Source: Mycolicibacterium sp. GF69
GTDB lineage: Bacteria; Actinomycetota; Actinomycetes; Mycobacteriales; Mycobacteriaceae
Length of the DNA: 64,000 bases
Assembly (NCBI RefSeq): GCF_003284965.1
Contig: NZ_QMEW01000003.1
Span: forward strand, 124,001 to 188,000
Reading direction: 5' to 3'
Each line of letters begins with the position of its first letter. Positions within the stretch are counted from its first letter, which is position 1. This document shows positions 1 to 9,164 of this stretch, one piece after another. The position numbers were made by a program, and so were the translations under genes. Under the pieces are notes generated by a model that had not been told where the DNA came from, ran no database searches, and saw only the letters and a list, made by a program, of their open reading frames with translations.

Positions 1-576
1 CCGCAATCGTTTCCCTATCCGGAGAACGTGCCCTCGGCGTACCCGGGCGCGCTGCCGCCGCCGGTGCCGTACCGGAGGAAAAAGCGCTGGCCGATCGCCC
101 TGGCAGCGGTGGTGGCACTCGCAGCGGTCATTGCGGTCGTCGCCGCCGTCGCCCTGACAGGCGGGGGTGAGGAGGCGCCGCGGTCGAATGCGCTGAACGA
201 AGCATCGGCCACGACCGCGATCCAGGACTACCTGGACGCACTGACCAACGGTGACAACGAAACCATCGCTCGGCACACCTTGTGCGGGCTGTTCGACGCG
301 GTGAAGGAGAAGCGCTCGGACCTGGCGCTGGCCCGGCTCTCGGGTGATGCGTTTCGCAAGCAGTACAGCAGCGCCGAGGTGATATCGATCGACAAGGTCG
401 TGCAGCCCTCGCCGCAACAGGCGCAGGTGCTGTTCACCATGAGGGTGACACCGGCCAGCCGCTCGCGCAGCGATCGGCCCGACACCCGCGAGCAACAGGC
501 CGTCGCGCAGCTGTTGGCGCTCGACAACGAGATTCTGGTGTGTTCCTACCTGCCGCGTACGGCGGGGCAGTACTGA
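1..576 (+). CDS. Membrane-anchored extracytoplasmic protein, partial at left edge (Rv2203-like)
   Basis: The frame is open to the window edge, so the true start is probably upstream; a GTG at 28 is possible but would cut a proline-rich head. Visible are a short Pro-rich cytoplasmic stretch, an RRKKR positive patch, one strongly hydrophobic Ala/Val membrane segment, then about 135 residues predicted to lie outside the membrane. That outer part resembles the small NTF2-like or DUF4878-type domains common in actinobacterial anchored proteins, but I see no catalytic motif. By position next to the Fe-S carrier gene it matches Rv2203 of M. tuberculosis, a membrane protein of unknown function. It converges with the next gene; the stop codons are about 20 bp apart. 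Confidence 0.75.
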   Translation, partial: PQSFPYPENVPSAYPGALPPPVPYRRKKRWPIALAAVVALAAVIAVVAAVALTGGGEEAPRSNALNEASATTAIQDYLDALTNGDNETIARHTLCGLFDAVKEKRSDLALARLSGDAFRKQYSSAEVISIDKVVQPSPQQAQVLFTMRVTPASRSRSDRPDTREQQAVAQLLALDNEILVCSYLPRTAGQY

Positions 577-595
577 CTGATCGCGAGCCGACGCT

Positions 596-970
596 CTAGT
601 TGAACGAGTCGCCGCAGGCGCACGAGCCTGTCGCATTGGGGTTGTCGATCGTGAAACCCTGCTTTTCGATGGAGTCGACGAAATCGATGGTCGCGCCCTG
701 CACGTAGGGCGCGCTCATGCGGTCCACCGTCAGGTTCACCCCGCCGAACTCCGCGGTCAGGTCGCCGTCGAGCGACCGGTCGTCGAAGAACAGGTTGTAG
801 CGCAGACCGGCGCAACCCCCCGGCTGCACTGCGATGCGCAGGGCGAGGTCGTCACGGCCCTCCTGGTCCAGCAACGCCTTGGCCTTGGCGGCGGCAGCGT
901 CGCTCAGGATCACACCATGCGTCTCGGTTGCTGTCTCGTTCTGCACGGCCGACTCTCCCTGAACTGTCAT
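596..970 (-). CDS. erpA: A-type iron-sulfur cluster carrier (HesB/IscA/ErpA family, Rv2204c-like)
   Basis: 124 residues, usual length for the family. It should hold a transient Fe-S cluster and pass it to apo-proteins in the cytoplasm. The three cluster-ligand cysteines are in place: Cys53 in the motif GGCAGLRY, and Cys117 and Cys119 in the C-terminal GSCACGDS. The start is an ATG preceded by an AGGAGA ribosome site. Fe-S enzymes such as LipA, encoded further along, would be typical clients, but that is inference. It is transcribed away from the DUF3043 gene. In H37Rv a glycerate-kinase-like gene (Rv2205c) sits between the two, as I recall; it is absent here. Confidence 0.9.
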   Translation of the reverse strand: MTVQGESAVQNETATETHGVILSDAAAAKAKALLDQEGRDDLALRIAVQPGGCAGLRYNLFFDDRSLDGDLTAEFGGVNLTVDRMSAPYVQGATIDFVDSIEKQGFTIDNPNATGSCACGDSFN

Positions 971-1082
971 TTACGTCTCCTGTAAGGCCTCATCCGTGTG
1001 GCGCGTACTGAATCAACGGTACCTCGTTGCGCCACTATTCCCGAGTTTGTCCCCAGGCGGTCGTGGCCCGTCGGCGCGGAAG

Positions 1083-1088
1083 TAACCT
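1083..1088 (+). promoter_or_regulatory. Candidate -10 box TAACCT for a leaderless DUF3043 mRNA
   Basis: TAACCT fits the mycobacterial TANNNT consensus and ends 7 nt before the GTG at 1096, so transcription would begin at or next to the start codon. No ribosome site precedes that GTG. Confidence 0.5.
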
Positions 1089-1095
1089 GGCAACC

Positions 1096-1794
1096 GTGAA
1101 CCTGCTGGGCCGTAAGAAAGACGCCAAGTCGACTCCCAATGCTTCAACCTCGTCATCGCCGGATGTGTCGAAGGACACCGCCGAGGCGGACGCGCAGGAC
1201 ACCACCCGCCCCGCCGGCACCACCGCGCCCAAGGGCAGGCCGACCCCCAAACGCACGCAGGCCAGCCGCAGACGCGGACCCGTGGCGCCCGCCCCGATGA
1301 CCGCCGCCGAGGCGCGCAAACGTCGCAAAGAGATGCGCACCAAGATGACCCGCGAGGAGCGTCGCGAGGAGAAGGCCGCCCGCCGCGAGCAGATGAACGA
1401 GCGGCGCGCGAAGATGATGGCCGGTGAAGAGTCCTACCTGCTGCCGCGCGACCAGGGGCCCGTACGCCGGTATGTGCGCGACGTGGTGGACGCCCGCCGC
1501 AATGTGCTGGGACTGTTCATGCCGTCTGCCCTGGGCCTGATCTTCGTGATGCTGGCGGTGCCCTCGGTGGAAGTACAGCGCCTGCTCTCCCCTGCGATGC
1601 TCGTTCTCGTGCTGGTCATGGTGATCGACGGCTTCATCCTCGGACGCAAGGTCAACCGCCTGGTAGACGAGAAGTTCCCGAACAACGCCGAAGGCGGCTG
1701 GAAGCTCGGTTTCTACGCGGCCAGCCGCGCCTCGCAGCTGCGCCGCATGCGCGCGCCACGTCCGCAGGTGGACCGCGGCGACAAGGTCACCTGA
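1096..1794 (+). CDS. DUF3043 membrane protein (Rv2206-like)
   Basis: 232 residues. The N-terminal 125 or so are highly charged and low in complexity (runs of K, R and E), followed by two adjacent hydrophobic segments (LGLFMPSALGLIFVML and LSPAMLVLVLVMVIDG) and a basic tail. Function is unknown; the family is actinobacterial. I chose the GTG at 1096 rather than an upstream ATG at 1027, because the residues from 1096 (VNLLGRKK) look like the family's N-terminus and a -10 box sits just before it. Cobalamin genes follow after 5 bp, so it may be co-transcribed with them, though no functional link is evident. Confidence 0.85.
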   Translation: MNLLGRKKDAKSTPNASTSSSPDVSKDTAEADAQDTTRPAGTTAPKGRPTPKRTQASRRRGPVAPAPMTAAEARKRRKEMRTKMTREERREEKAARREQMNERRAKMMAGEESYLLPRDQGPVRRYVRDVVDARRNVLGLFMPSALGLIFVMLAVPSVEVQRLLSPAMLVLVLVMVIDGFILGRKVNRLVDEKFPNNAEGGWKLGFYAASRASQLRRMRAPRPQVDRGDKVT

Positions 1795-1799
1795 GTCGG

Positions 1800-2330
1800 G
1801 TGCGCACCCTGGTGCTCGGCGGCATCCGGTCGGGCAAGTCGCAATGGGCCGAAGCCGAACTCGCCGACGAGGCGGGCGCGCGGCAGCCGGTGCGCTATCT
1901 CGCCACCGGTCCTGAGCCCGTCGGCGATCCCGAGTGGGCGGCGCGGGTGAGCGCGCACCGACGGCGACGCCAGGACCGGTGGTTGAGCGTCGAAACCACT
2001 GATGTAGCAACGCAATTGCGTGCCCGATTGATCGCAACCCTGGTCGACGACGTCGGTTCGTGGCTGACCGCGGCGATGGACCGTTCCAACGCGTGGACCG
2101 GTGGCTCGATCGCCGCGGACATCGACGACCTGCTAGACGCCGTGGGCGGCTTTTCGGCGCCCCTGGCCGTCGTCAGTCCCGAGGTCGGGTTGACCGTGGT
2201 CCCCGCGACCGCCGCGGGCCGGCGCTTCGCCGACGAGCTGGGATCGCTGAACCAGCGGCTCGCCGCGATCTGCGACCGGGTGGTGCTGGTCATCGCCGGG
2301 CAGCCAATTGCGGTGAAGGAGCCGGTGTGA
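1800..2330 (+). CDS. cobU: CobU, adenosylcobinamide kinase / adenosylcobinamide-phosphate guanylyltransferase
   Basis: 176 residues, normal size. It phosphorylates adenosylcobinamide and then transfers GMP to give AdoCbi-GDP for nucleotide-loop assembly. The P-loop GGIRSGKS is at residues 7-14, followed by the family pattern [13 protein letters not shown] and a LVDDVGSWL segment in place of the usual D-x-x-T-x-W stretch. The start is a GTG 5 bp after the previous stop. Its stop overlaps cobT by four bases (GTGA), which indicates translational coupling. In H37Rv cobU is elsewhere in the genome (my recollection), so its place directly before cobT here is a local difference. Confidence 0.92.
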   Translation: MRTLVLGGIRSGKSQWAEAELADEAGARQPVRYLATGPEPVGDPEWAARVSAHRRRRQDRWLSVETTDVATQLRARLIATLVDDVGSWLTAAMDRSNAWTGGSIAADIDDLLDAVGGFSAPLAVVSPEVGLTVVPATAAGRRFADELGSLNQRLAAICDRVVLVIAGQPIAVKEPV

Positions 2331-3382
2331 CGGATTTTCCCGCCGTCGTGGCGCCCGATGCGGAGGTGGCCGCCGCCGCGCGGGCGCGCCAGGACCGGCT
2401 CACCAAACCCCCCGGATCACTGGGCAGGCTGGAGGACCTGTCGGTCTGGGTCGCCTCGTGCCAGGGCGCCTGCCCGCCTCGGCCGTTGCAGCGGGCCCGG
2501 GTGGTGGTGTTCGCCGGTGACCACGGCATCGCCGCGGCGGGAGTTTCGGCCTACCCGGCCCACGTCACCGCGCAGATGGTCGCGAACATCGACGCCGGTG
2601 GCGCCGCGATCAACGTGCTCGCCGAGGTGGCCGGCGCGACAGTTCGGTTGGTCGACATCGCCGTCGACACGGAGGAACCGTACTCACCGGGCATCGGCGC
2701 GCACAAAGTGCGCCGCGGCAGCGGCAACATCGCCGTCGAGGACGCCTTGAGCGACCAAGAGGTGACCACCGCGCTCGAGGCCGGCCGTCGCATCGCCGAC
2801 GACGAGGTGGACACCGGGGCCGACTTGCTGCTCGCAGGTGATATGGGCATTGGAAACACCACTCCCGCAACGGCTTTGATCGCTGCCTTGACTGACACCG
2901 AACCGGTCGCAGTGGTCGGTCGCGGTACCGGCGTCGACGACGCGGGCTGGGCACGTAAGACCGCCGCGGTCCGCGACGCGTTGTACCGGTGCCGGCACAG
3001 CCTCACCGATCCCGTTGCGCTGCTGCGTATCTGTGGCGGTGCGGACCTCGCGGCGATGGCCGGTTTCTGCGCCCAGGCTGCCGTGCGGCGGACCCCGGTG
3101 CTGCTGGACGGCCTGGTGGTGACGGCGGCCGCGTTGCTGGCCGAACGCCTCGCGCCCGGCGCGCGTCAGTGGTGGCAAGCGGGTCACCTGTCCACCGAAC
3201 CCGCGCACGCGGTGGCACTGAACCGCCTCGGCCTCGATCCGATCGTCGACATGGGGATGCGCCTCGGCGAGGGCACCGGCGCGGCGATCGCGCTGCCCCT
3301 CGTGCGAGCCGCGGTCGCGACGCTGACGTCGATGGCGACATTCGACGAGGCGGGTGTCACCCCGCGGAGCGCGAGCTCGTGA
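2327..3382 (+). CDS. cobT: CobT, nicotinate-nucleotide:dimethylbenzimidazole phosphoribosyltransferase
   Basis: 351 residues. It makes alpha-ribazole phosphate from dimethylbenzimidazole and nicotinate mononucleotide, the lower ligand of cobalamin. Visible family motifs are [10 protein letters not shown] near the N-terminus, [22 protein letters not shown], and near the C-terminus [15 protein letters not shown], in which Glu315 aligns with the catalytic Glu317 of the Salmonella enzyme. The GTG at 2327 overlaps cobU by four bases, and the gene's own stop overlaps cobS by four bases. A longer open frame upstream is only read-through of the cobU region. Confidence 0.95.
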   Translation: MTDFPAVVAPDAEVAAAARARQDRLTKPPGSLGRLEDLSVWVASCQGACPPRPLQRARVVVFAGDHGIAAAGVSAYPAHVTAQMVANIDAGGAAINVLAEVAGATVRLVDIAVDTEEPYSPGIGAHKVRRGSGNIAVEDALSDQEVTTALEAGRRIADDEVDTGADLLLAGDMGIGNTTPATALIAALTDTEPVAVVGRGTGVDDAGWARKTAAVRDALYRCRHSLTDPVALLRICGGADLAAMAGFCAQAAVRRTPVLLDGLVVTAAALLAERLAPGARQWWQAGHLSTEPAHAVALNRLGLDPIVDMGMRLGEGTGAAIALPLVRAAVATLTSMATFDEAGVTPRSASS

Positions 3383-4101
3383 TCCATTCGCTCGCAGGGG
3401 CTTTCGCTTTCGCCACCGTCGCGCCGTTACCTGTCAGGACACCGGTCGGCCGCGGGGCGCTGACCGCGCTACCGGTGGCGGGCGCGGCGATCGGCGGGCT
3501 GGCGGCCGCCATGCTGTGCGCGGCGTCATGGGCGTTCGGCTCGGGGCCGCTGGCCGGTGTGCTGGCGGTCGCGGTGGTGGTGACGGTGACCCGCGGCCTG
3601 CACATCGATGGGCTCGCCGACACCGCCGACGGGCTGGGCTGTTACGGTCCGGCGCAACGTGCGCTCGAGGTGATGCGCGACGGCTCGGCGGGCCCGTTCG
3701 GCGTGGCCGCCGTGGTGGTCGTGATCCTGACGCAGGCCTTCGCGTTCACCGGCTTGACTGCCATCGGAATCGTGGCGGCGGTCATGTCGGGACGTGTCGC
3801 GGCGGTGCTGGCGTGCACGCGTGGCATACCCGCGGCGACGGGCAGTTCACTTGGTGCGCGGGTCGCCGGCACCCAGCCGGTCGCGGTGGTCATCGCGTGG
3901 ATCGTCGCCGTCGCGGCGGTGGCCGTCTTCGCCTGCCCCCGCCCGTGGCAGGGACCGCTGGTGATCGCGGTCGCGCTGTCGTGCGGGGCGTTGCTGGTGG
4001 CGCACTGCGTCCGGCGCTTCGGTGGCGTCACCGGCGACGTGCTCGGAGCCGCGATCGAAGTCGCGACGACGGTCGCGGCGCTGGGCCTCGCGATCCGCTG
4101 A
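3379..4101 (+). CDS. cobS: CobS, adenosylcobinamide-GDP ribazoletransferase (cobalamin synthase)
   Basis: 240 residues, integral membrane protein. It joins AdoCbi-GDP and alpha-ribazole to finish the nucleotide loop. Several Ala/Val/Gly-rich membrane segments are visible, and the family metal-binding motif [13 protein letters not shown] lies at about residues 73-85. The GTG start overlaps the cobT stop (GTGA). The gene ends 3 bp from the convergent ilvE stop with no hairpin between them, so the transcripts probably overlap. Confidence 0.93.
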   Translation: MIHSLAGAFAFATVAPLPVRTPVGRGALTALPVAGAAIGGLAAAMLCAASWAFGSGPLAGVLAVAVVVTVTRGLHIDGLADTADGLGCYGPAQRALEVMRDGSAGPFGVAAVVVVILTQAFAFTGLTAIGIVAAVMSGRVAAVLACTRGIPAATGSSLGARVAGTQPVAVVIAWIVAVAAVAVFACPRPWQGPLVIAVALSCGALLVAHCVRRFGGVTGDVLGAAIEVATTVAALGLAIR

Positions 4102-4104
4102 GCC

Positions 4105-5235
4105 TCAGCCGAGTCGGGCCATCCAGCCGTGCGTGTCGGCGAACGTGCCGCGCTGGATGCCGGTCAGCGTGTCGCGCAGCGCCATCGTGATCTCCCCGGG
4201 TCCGCCGTCGGCGATGGTGAACTCGCCCTCGGCGTGCTTGACGCGGGCGACCGGTGTGATGACCGCCGCGGTCCCGCAGGCGAACACCTCGGTGATCTCG
4301 CCCGCGGCCGCCTTCTTCTGCCATTCGTCCACGTCGATCTTGCGCTCCTCGACGGTGAAGCCGGCGTCGGTTGCCAACTGCAGCAACGAATCCCGCGTCA
4401 CACCGGGCAGGATCGAACCGCTCAGCTCGGGAGTGACGAGCCGTGCCGAACCGCCGCTGCCGAGCACGAAGAACAGGTTCATTCCGCCCATCTCTTCGAC
4501 GTAACGCCGTTCGGCGGCGTCCAACCACACCACCTGGTCGCAGTCGTTGTCGGCAGCCTGCGCTTGGGCGAGCAGCGAAGCGGCGTAATTACCACCGAAT
4601 TTCGCCGCGCCCGTACCGCCGGGGCAGGCCCGCACGTATTCGGTGGACAACCACACGCTGACCGGCTTGATGCCGCCCTTGAAGTAGGCGCCGGCAGGCG
4701 AGGCGATGACCATGTAGCGGTACTGGGTTGCCGGTCGCACCCCCAGACCGGGCTCGGTGGCGAACACGAAGGGCCGCAGATACAGCGACTCCTCACCGCC
4801 CGCGGGCGGCACCCATGACTCGTCGACCGCGATCAACTGGCGCAGCGAGGAGATGAAGACGTCCTCGGGTAGTTCCGGGATCGCCAGCCGGCGCGCCGAC
4901 ATGCGCAGCCGGCGCGCGTTGGCCTCGGGCCGGAACGACACGATCGAGCCGTCGGCCCAGCGATACGCCTTGAGACCCTCGAAGATCTCCTGCGCGTAGT
5001 GCAGCACGATCGCCGAGGGGTCGAGCTCGATCGGGCCGTACGGCATGACGCGCGCGTTGTGCCAGCCAGCCCCATCGTCGGCGCCGTCGGCCCCGTCCTT
5101 GGTCCAGTCGATCGACACCATGTGATCGGTGTGATACTGACCGAATCCGGGGTTGGCCAGGATCGACGCCCGTACCTCATCGCTCGTCCGGTTCGCGTGG
5201 CGCTCAACCGTGAACTCGAGGGGGCCGTCAGTCAT
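4105..5235 (-). CDS. ilvE: IlvE, branched-chain amino acid aminotransferase
   Basis: 376 residues, class IV PLP fold. It catalyses the last step of Leu, Ile and Val synthesis and the first step of their breakdown. The PLP lysine is Lys212 in [13 protein letters not shown]; the family stretches [20 protein letters not shown] and [11 protein letters not shown] are also clear. The ATG at 5235 was chosen over a longer frame because [10 protein letters not shown] starts at the usual place and TACAAT lies 6 nt upstream. It follows gcvT on the same strand by 22 bp, but the -10 box in the gap suggests its own leaderless promoter. Confidence 0.95.
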   Translation of the reverse strand: MTDGPLEFTVERHANRTSDEVRASILANPGFGQYHTDHMVSIDWTKDGADGADDGAGWHNARVMPYGPIELDPSAIVLHYAQEIFEGLKAYRWADGSIVSFRPEANARRLRMSARRLAIPELPEDVFISSLRQLIAVDESWVPPAGGEESLYLRPFVFATEPGLGVRPATQYRYMVIASPAGAYFKGGIKPVSVWLSTEYVRACPGGTGAAKFGGNYAASLLAQAQAADNDCDQVVWLDAAERRYVEEMGGMNLFFVLGSGGSARLVTPELSGSILPGVTRDSLLQLATDAGFTVEERKIDVDEWQKKAAAGEITEVFACGTAAVITPVARVKHAEGEFTIADGGPGEITMALRDTLTGIQRGTFADTHGWMARLG

Positions 5236-5241
5236 GCAGCG

Positions 5242-5247
5242 ATTGTA
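5242..5247 (-). promoter_or_regulatory. Candidate -10 box TACAAT for leaderless ilvE mRNA
   Basis: On the minus strand TACAAT ends 6 nt before the ilvE ATG, with no Shine-Dalgarno sequence in between. It lies in the short gcvT-ilvE gap. Confidence 0.55.
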
Positions 5248-5257
5248 TATCCGCCCG

Positions 5258-6367
5258 CTAACGGGTTTTTGCCTCGATGAACGGCGGCCTGACCACCTCG
5301 CACTCGACCGCGCGGCCACGCACGTCGACCGTGACGCGGTGCCCGTCGGCGACGTCGGCATCGGTGTCGATCAGTGCCAGCGCGATGCCGACTTTCAAAG
5401 TCGGAGAAAACGTTCCCGACGTCGTCACGCCCACCTGGCGGTCACCGTCGAGCACCGCGAGGTCGGCACGCAACACCCCCCGTCCTACCGCCTTGAGCCC
5501 GCGCAGCAGTCGACGCGGCCCGCGCTCTTTTTCGGCGAGCAACGCGTCGCGTCCCCAGAACGTGTCCTTGCGCCAGCCGACGGCCCACCCGCAGCGCGCC
5601 TGCAGCGGAGAAAATTCCGGCGAGAGCTCGTGGCCGTGCAGCGGATAGCCCATCTCGGTCCGCAGGGTGTCGCGGGCGCCGAGACCCGCCGGTTCACCGC
5701 CCTCCGCCGTGACGGCCTCGAGCAGCGCGTCGAACACCGAGCCCGCGCGGTCCCACGGAGGCAGCAGTTCGTAACCGTGCTCGCCGGTGTAGCCGGTGCG
5801 GCAGACCCGCAGCGGTACCCCGCTGAACTCGGCGTCGGCGTAACCCATGTAGTCCATGTCGGTCGGCAGTCCCAATCCGCCGACCACCTCCGCCGATTTC
5901 GGCCCCTGAACCGCGAGCACCGCGTAGGACCGGTGTTCGTCGGTGATCGTCAGGCCGGCTGGGGCCCGCTTCTGCAACGCGTCGACTACTGCTGCGGTGT
6001 TGGCCGCGTTGGGCACCAGAAAGATCTCGTCGTCGGCGACGTAGTAGGCGATCAGGTCATCGACAACTCCACCGGATTCGTTGCAGCACAACGTGTATTG
6101 CGCCTTACCCGGGCCGATCCGGCGCAGGTCGTTGGTGAAGGCGGAGTTGATGTATTCGGCGGCGCCGGGGCCGCGCACCAGCGCCTTGCCCAGATGGCTG
6201 ACGTCGAACAAGCCCACCGAGTTGCGCGTCGCGGTGTGTTCGCTCACCGTGCCCGCGTACGAGACCGGCATCAGCCAGCCGCCGAACTCGGCGAAGTTGG
6301 CCCCCAGCTCGCGGTGGCGGCCTTCCAGCGGGCCCTTGAACACGTTGTCGGTCTGCGCATGCGTCAC
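5258..6367 (-). CDS. gcvT: GcvT, glycine cleavage system T protein (aminomethyltransferase)
   Basis: 369 residues, close to family length. It transfers the methylene group from lipoyl-bound aminomethyl on GcvH to tetrahydrofolate. Recognisable stretches include [13 protein letters not shown] near the N-terminus, [23 protein letters not shown] and the [14 protein letters not shown] motif. The start is a GTG (VTHAQTDN); the frame continues far upstream, but those residues are antisense to the cyclase gene and are not GcvT-like. TAGGGT lies 8 nt before the GTG. Its lipoyl dependence ties it to lipA and lipB in the same window. Confidence 0.95.
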   Translation of the reverse strand: MTHAQTDNVFKGPLEGRHRELGANFAEFGGWLMPVSYAGTVSEHTATRNSVGLFDVSHLGKALVRGPGAAEYINSAFTNDLRRIGPGKAQYTLCCNESGGVVDDLIAYYVADDEIFLVPNAANTAAVVDALQKRAPAGLTITDEHRSYAVLAVQGPKSAEVVGGLGLPTDMDYMGYADAEFSGVPLRVCRTGYTGEHGYELLPPWDRAGSVFDALLEAVTAEGGEPAGLGARDTLRTEMGYPLHGHELSPEFSPLQARCGWAVGWRKDTFWGRDALLAEKERGPRRLLRGLKAVGRGVLRADLAVLDGDRQVGVTTSGTFSPTLKVGIALALIDTDADVADGHRVTVDVRGRAVECEVVRPPFIEAKTR

Positions 6368-6375
6368 GCCGTTCC

Positions 6376-6381
6376 ACCCTA
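6376..6381 (-). promoter_or_regulatory. Candidate -10 box TAGGGT for leaderless gcvT mRNA
   Basis: TAGGGT on the minus strand ends 8 nt before the gcvT GTG. The divergent cyclase gene starts only 39 bp away, so both promoters must be compressed into this gap. Confidence 0.5.
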
Positions 6382-6406
6382 ATGGTGCCGCCCAGTTGGC
6401 ACACTT

Positions 6407-7498
6407 GTGCAGGTGGTCGACCTCGACGCACTGGAAGCCGCGGGCATCGCCGACGCCCACGGGCGCGCCGGGCTGATCGCCTACCTCGACTCGCTGGGGT
6501 TCACCGCCGAGGAGATGGTCGACGCCGAACGCCGCGGCCGGCTCTTCGGTCTCGCCGGAGACGTCCTGCAGTGGTCCGGGCGCCCCACCTACAGCCTGCG
6601 CGCGGCCGCCGAACGGCTCGGGGTGCCGCTCGGCGACCTCGCCCGTGCCTGGCAGGCGCTCGGCCTCGCGGTGACCGACCCCGACCAGCCCGCGCTGAGC
6701 GAGGCCGACGTGGACGCGCTGGCGTCGTGGCAAACCATCACCACGGTGACGGGAGCCGACGCGGCCCTCAACTTCCTGCGGATCATCGGCGCGACGATGG
6801 CGCGCCTGTCCGAGGCCAGCGGCACGATGATCCGCATCGCCCAGCCGGACATGCTGATGACGCACTCCCGCGACGAGCTGACGACCGCGCGGGCCTACCG
6901 TGCGGTCGCCGAGCTCATGCCCGGTATCTCGGCGTTGATGGACGCGGTGTGGCGCCACCACATCACCAGCGCCAGGGCCTACTTCGAGCAGGTGATCCAT
7001 GACTCGTCGGCCATGGTCACCTGCGGCGTCGGGTTCGCCGATCTGTCCGGATTCACCGTGCTCACCCAGCAACTCAGCCCGACCGAGTTGGCCGATCTGC
7101 TCGTCGAGTTCAGCGGAGCCGTCAGCGACGTTGTGCACGGCGACGGCGGCCGGGTGGTGAAGTTCATCGGCGACGAGGTGATGTGGGTGACCTCCACCCC
7201 CGAGCAGCTGCTCACCGTCGCCACGGATCTGGTCGAGTATCCGCGCGCCCGCGAGACGGGGCTCGGGGTCCGGGCCGGCCTGGGCTATGGCCTGGTGTTG
7301 GGGCTCGGCGGCGATTACTTCGGCACCCCGGTCAACCTGGCCGCGCGGCTGGTGAGCGCCGCGGCGCCCGGTCAGGTCCTGGCAGCAGCGGACCTGCGCG
7401 ACGAGCTGCCCGACCGCCCCGCGACCCGGTTGGATCCCTTGACGCTCAAAGGGTTCGAGGGCCCGGTCACGGCCTACGACCTGCACATCGGCCGCTGA
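6407..7498 (+). CDS. Class III adenylate cyclase (Rv2212-like)
   Basis: 363 residues. It makes cAMP from ATP. The N-terminal ~200 residues form a helical regulatory domain of the Rv1264/Rv2212 type, with no membrane segments, so the enzyme is cytosolic. The C-terminal catalytic domain has every canonical residue: Asp212 in GFADLSGF and Asp256 in VVKFIGDEV for metals, Lys252 and Asp303 for adenine recognition, Asn310 and Arg314 in [11 protein letters not shown] for the transition state. It is therefore predicted to be active as a homodimer. The GTG at 6407 is divergent from gcvT. Related mycobacterial cyclases are controlled by fatty acids or pH; which applies here cannot be read from the sequence. 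Confidence 0.9.
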   Translation: MQVVDLDALEAAGIADAHGRAGLIAYLDSLGFTAEEMVDAERRGRLFGLAGDVLQWSGRPTYSLRAAAERLGVPLGDLARAWQALGLAVTDPDQPALSEADVDALASWQTITTVTGADAALNFLRIIGATMARLSEASGTMIRIAQPDMLMTHSRDELTTARAYRAVAELMPGISALMDAVWRHHITSARAYFEQVIHDSSAMVTCGVGFADLSGFTVLTQQLSPTELADLLVEFSGAVSDVVHGDGGRVVKFIGDEVMWVTSTPEQLLTVATDLVEYPRARETGLGVRAGLGYGLVLGLGGDYFGTPVNLAARLVSAAAPGQVLAAADLRDELPDRPATRLDPLTLKGFEGPVTAYDLHIGR

Positions 7499-7501
7499 AG
7501 C

Positions 7502-7507
7502 TAGGGT
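7502..7507 (+). promoter_or_regulatory. Candidate -10 box TAGGGT for leaderless pepB mRNA
   Basis: TAGGGT ends 8 nt before the pepB GTG and starts 3 bp after the cyclase stop codon. Confidence 0.5.
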
Positions 7508-7515
7508 TGGGGTTC

Positions 7516-9048
7516 GTGAGCCCTTCAACCGCCGGATACCAGGTCCCTTCCGTCACCGTCAGCTCGTCGCTGCCCAAACGCAAGGTCGGCACCTCGGTGC
7601 TGATCGTGCCGGTGGTCGGTGCGGGCAACGGGGACGACGACTCGTCGGCGAAAGTGGTGCCGAGTCCGTTCCTCGACAACGCGGCGGTCGCCGAGATCGA
7701 AGGTGCGCTCGAAGCGCTCGGCGCCAAGGGCGGCAGCGAGCAGCTCACTCGCGTCGTCGCACCGTCGCTGCCGGTGGCCAGCGTGCTGGCGGTCGGCCTC
7801 GGTAAGCAACGCGACGGCTACCCCGCCGACCTCGTCCGCCGCGCCGCCGGGGTGGCGGCGCGCTCACTCAACGGCACCGAGGCGGTGCTGACCACGCTGT
7901 CGGACATCGACCTGTCCGCGGCGATCGAAGGGCTGATCCTCGGCGCCTACCGGTTCAGCGACTTCCGCAGCGACAAGACCGCGCCCAAGGACGCCGGTCT
8001 GCGTGAGATCACCGCGCTCACCTCGGCCACCAAGTCGGATAAGGAATCCGCGCAGCGTGCGGCCGACATCGCGACCGCGGTGGCCACCGCGCGCGACCTG
8101 GTCAACACCCCGCCGAGCCATCTGTTTCCCGCCGAATTCGCCCAGCGCGCAAAGGCTTTGGGTGACGCTGTCGGCCTGCAGGTGGAGGTCCTCGACGAGA
8201 AGGCGCTGGAGAAGGCGGGCTATGGCGGCATCATCGGCGTCGGCAAGGGCTCGTCGCGGCCACCGCGGTTGGTCCGCTTGACGCACAAGGGCGCCAGGCG
8301 CGGAAAGGCCGCGAAGAAGGTGGCGCTGGTCGGTAAGGGCATCACGTTCGACACCGGCGGCATCTCGATCAAGCCGGCGGCGAACATGCACCACATGACC
8401 TCGGACATGGGCGGCGCCGCGGCCGTCATCGCCACGGTGGTGCTGGCGGCCAAGCAGAAGCTGCCGATCGATGTGGTCGCCACGGTGCCGATGGCCGAGA
8501 ACATGCCGTCGGCCACCGCGCAGCGTCCCGGCGACGTGCTGACCCAGTACGGCGGCATCACGGTCGAGGTGCTCAACACCGACGCCGAGGGCAGGCTGAT
8601 CCTGGCCGACGCGATCGTGCGGGCCGGGGAGGACGAGCCGGACTACCTGATCGAAACCTCGACGCTCACCGGCGCCCAGACCGTCGCCCTCGGCTCGCGC
8701 ACACCGGGGGTGATGGGCAGCGACGAGTTCCGCGACAGGGTGGCCGGCATTTCGCAGGCCGTCGGGGAGAACGCGTGGCCGATGCCGTTGCCCGAGGAGC
8801 TCAAGGACGACCTCAAGTCCGCGGTCGCCGATCTGGCCAATGTCAGCGGTTCGCGCTACGCCGGCATGCTGGTGGCGGGCACCTACCTGCGCGAGTTCGT
8901 GCCCGAAGGCGTGCAGTGGGTGCATATCGACATCGCGGGCCCGGCGTACAACACCGGCGGGCCGTGGGGTTACACCGGCAAGGGTGGTACCGGTGTGCCG
9001 ACGCGGACGATGTTCGCCGTCCTGGAGGATATAGCCGCGAGCGGCTGA
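7516..9048 (+). CDS. pepB: PepB/PepA, leucyl aminopeptidase (M17)
   Basis: 510 residues, family length. It removes N-terminal residues from peptides in the cytoplasm using two metal ions. The metal and catalytic segments are [27 protein letters not shown] and the M17 signature NTDAEGRL at about residues 354-361. The GTG at 7516 is used because longer frames are read-through of the cyclase gene. The last codons (IAASG and stop) fall inside the first copy of a 25-bp repeat that continues downstream, so the C-terminal tail may vary between strains. Confidence 0.94.
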   Translation: MSPSTAGYQVPSVTVSSSLPKRKVGTSVLIVPVVGAGNGDDDSSAKVVPSPFLDNAAVAEIEGALEALGAKGGSEQLTRVVAPSLPVASVLAVGLGKQRDGYPADLVRRAAGVAARSLNGTEAVLTTLSDIDLSAAIEGLILGAYRFSDFRSDKTAPKDAGLREITALTSATKSDKESAQRAADIATAVATARDLVNTPPSHLFPAEFAQRAKALGDAVGLQVEVLDEKALEKAGYGGIIGVGKGSSRPPRLVRLTHKGARRGKAAKKVALVGKGITFDTGGISIKPAANMHHMTSDMGGAAAVIATVVLAAKQKLPIDVVATVPMAENMPSATAQRPGDVLTQYGGITVEVLNTDAEGRLILADAIVRAGEDEPDYLIETSTLTGAQTVALGSRTPGVMGSDEFRDRVAGISQAVGENAWPMPLPEELKDDLKSAVADLANVSGSRYAGMLVAGTYLREFVPEGVQWVHIDIAGPAYNTGGPWGYTGKGGTGVPTRTMFAVLEDIAASG

Positions 9049-9096
9049 TCTAGCAGAAGCCGCGAGCGGCTGATCGGGCAGAAGCCGCGAGCGGCT
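9033..9096. repeat. Three 25-bp-spaced copies of a palindrome spanning the pepB stop codon
   Basis: The 14-mer AGCCGCGAGCGGCT, a perfect 6-bp stem with a 2-nt centre, occurs at 9033-9046, 9058-9071 and 9083-9096, exactly 25 bp apart. The first two repeats share a longer GATC-N-GCAGA tail. Copy 1 contains most of the last pepB codons and its last base starts the TGA. The array lies between convergent pepB and ephD and could work as a compound bidirectional terminator. Confidence 0.9.
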
Positions 9097-9164
9097 AGGT
9101 CCGCCGAGACCGACGGAATGGCTGTTTTCATCCGCACGAATCCGCCAAAACGTCGGTCTGGGTG

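Noticed and set aside
6368..7528. Upstream extension of the gcvT frame across the cyclase gene
   Set aside because: The added residues are antisense to the cyclase, GcvT begins normally at 6367, and TAGGGT precedes that start.
9107..9159. AGACCGACG / CGTCGGTCT inverted repeat between pepB and ephD
   Set aside because: Nine-base stem but a 35-nt loop; weaker than the adjacent hairpin array and not needed to explain termination.
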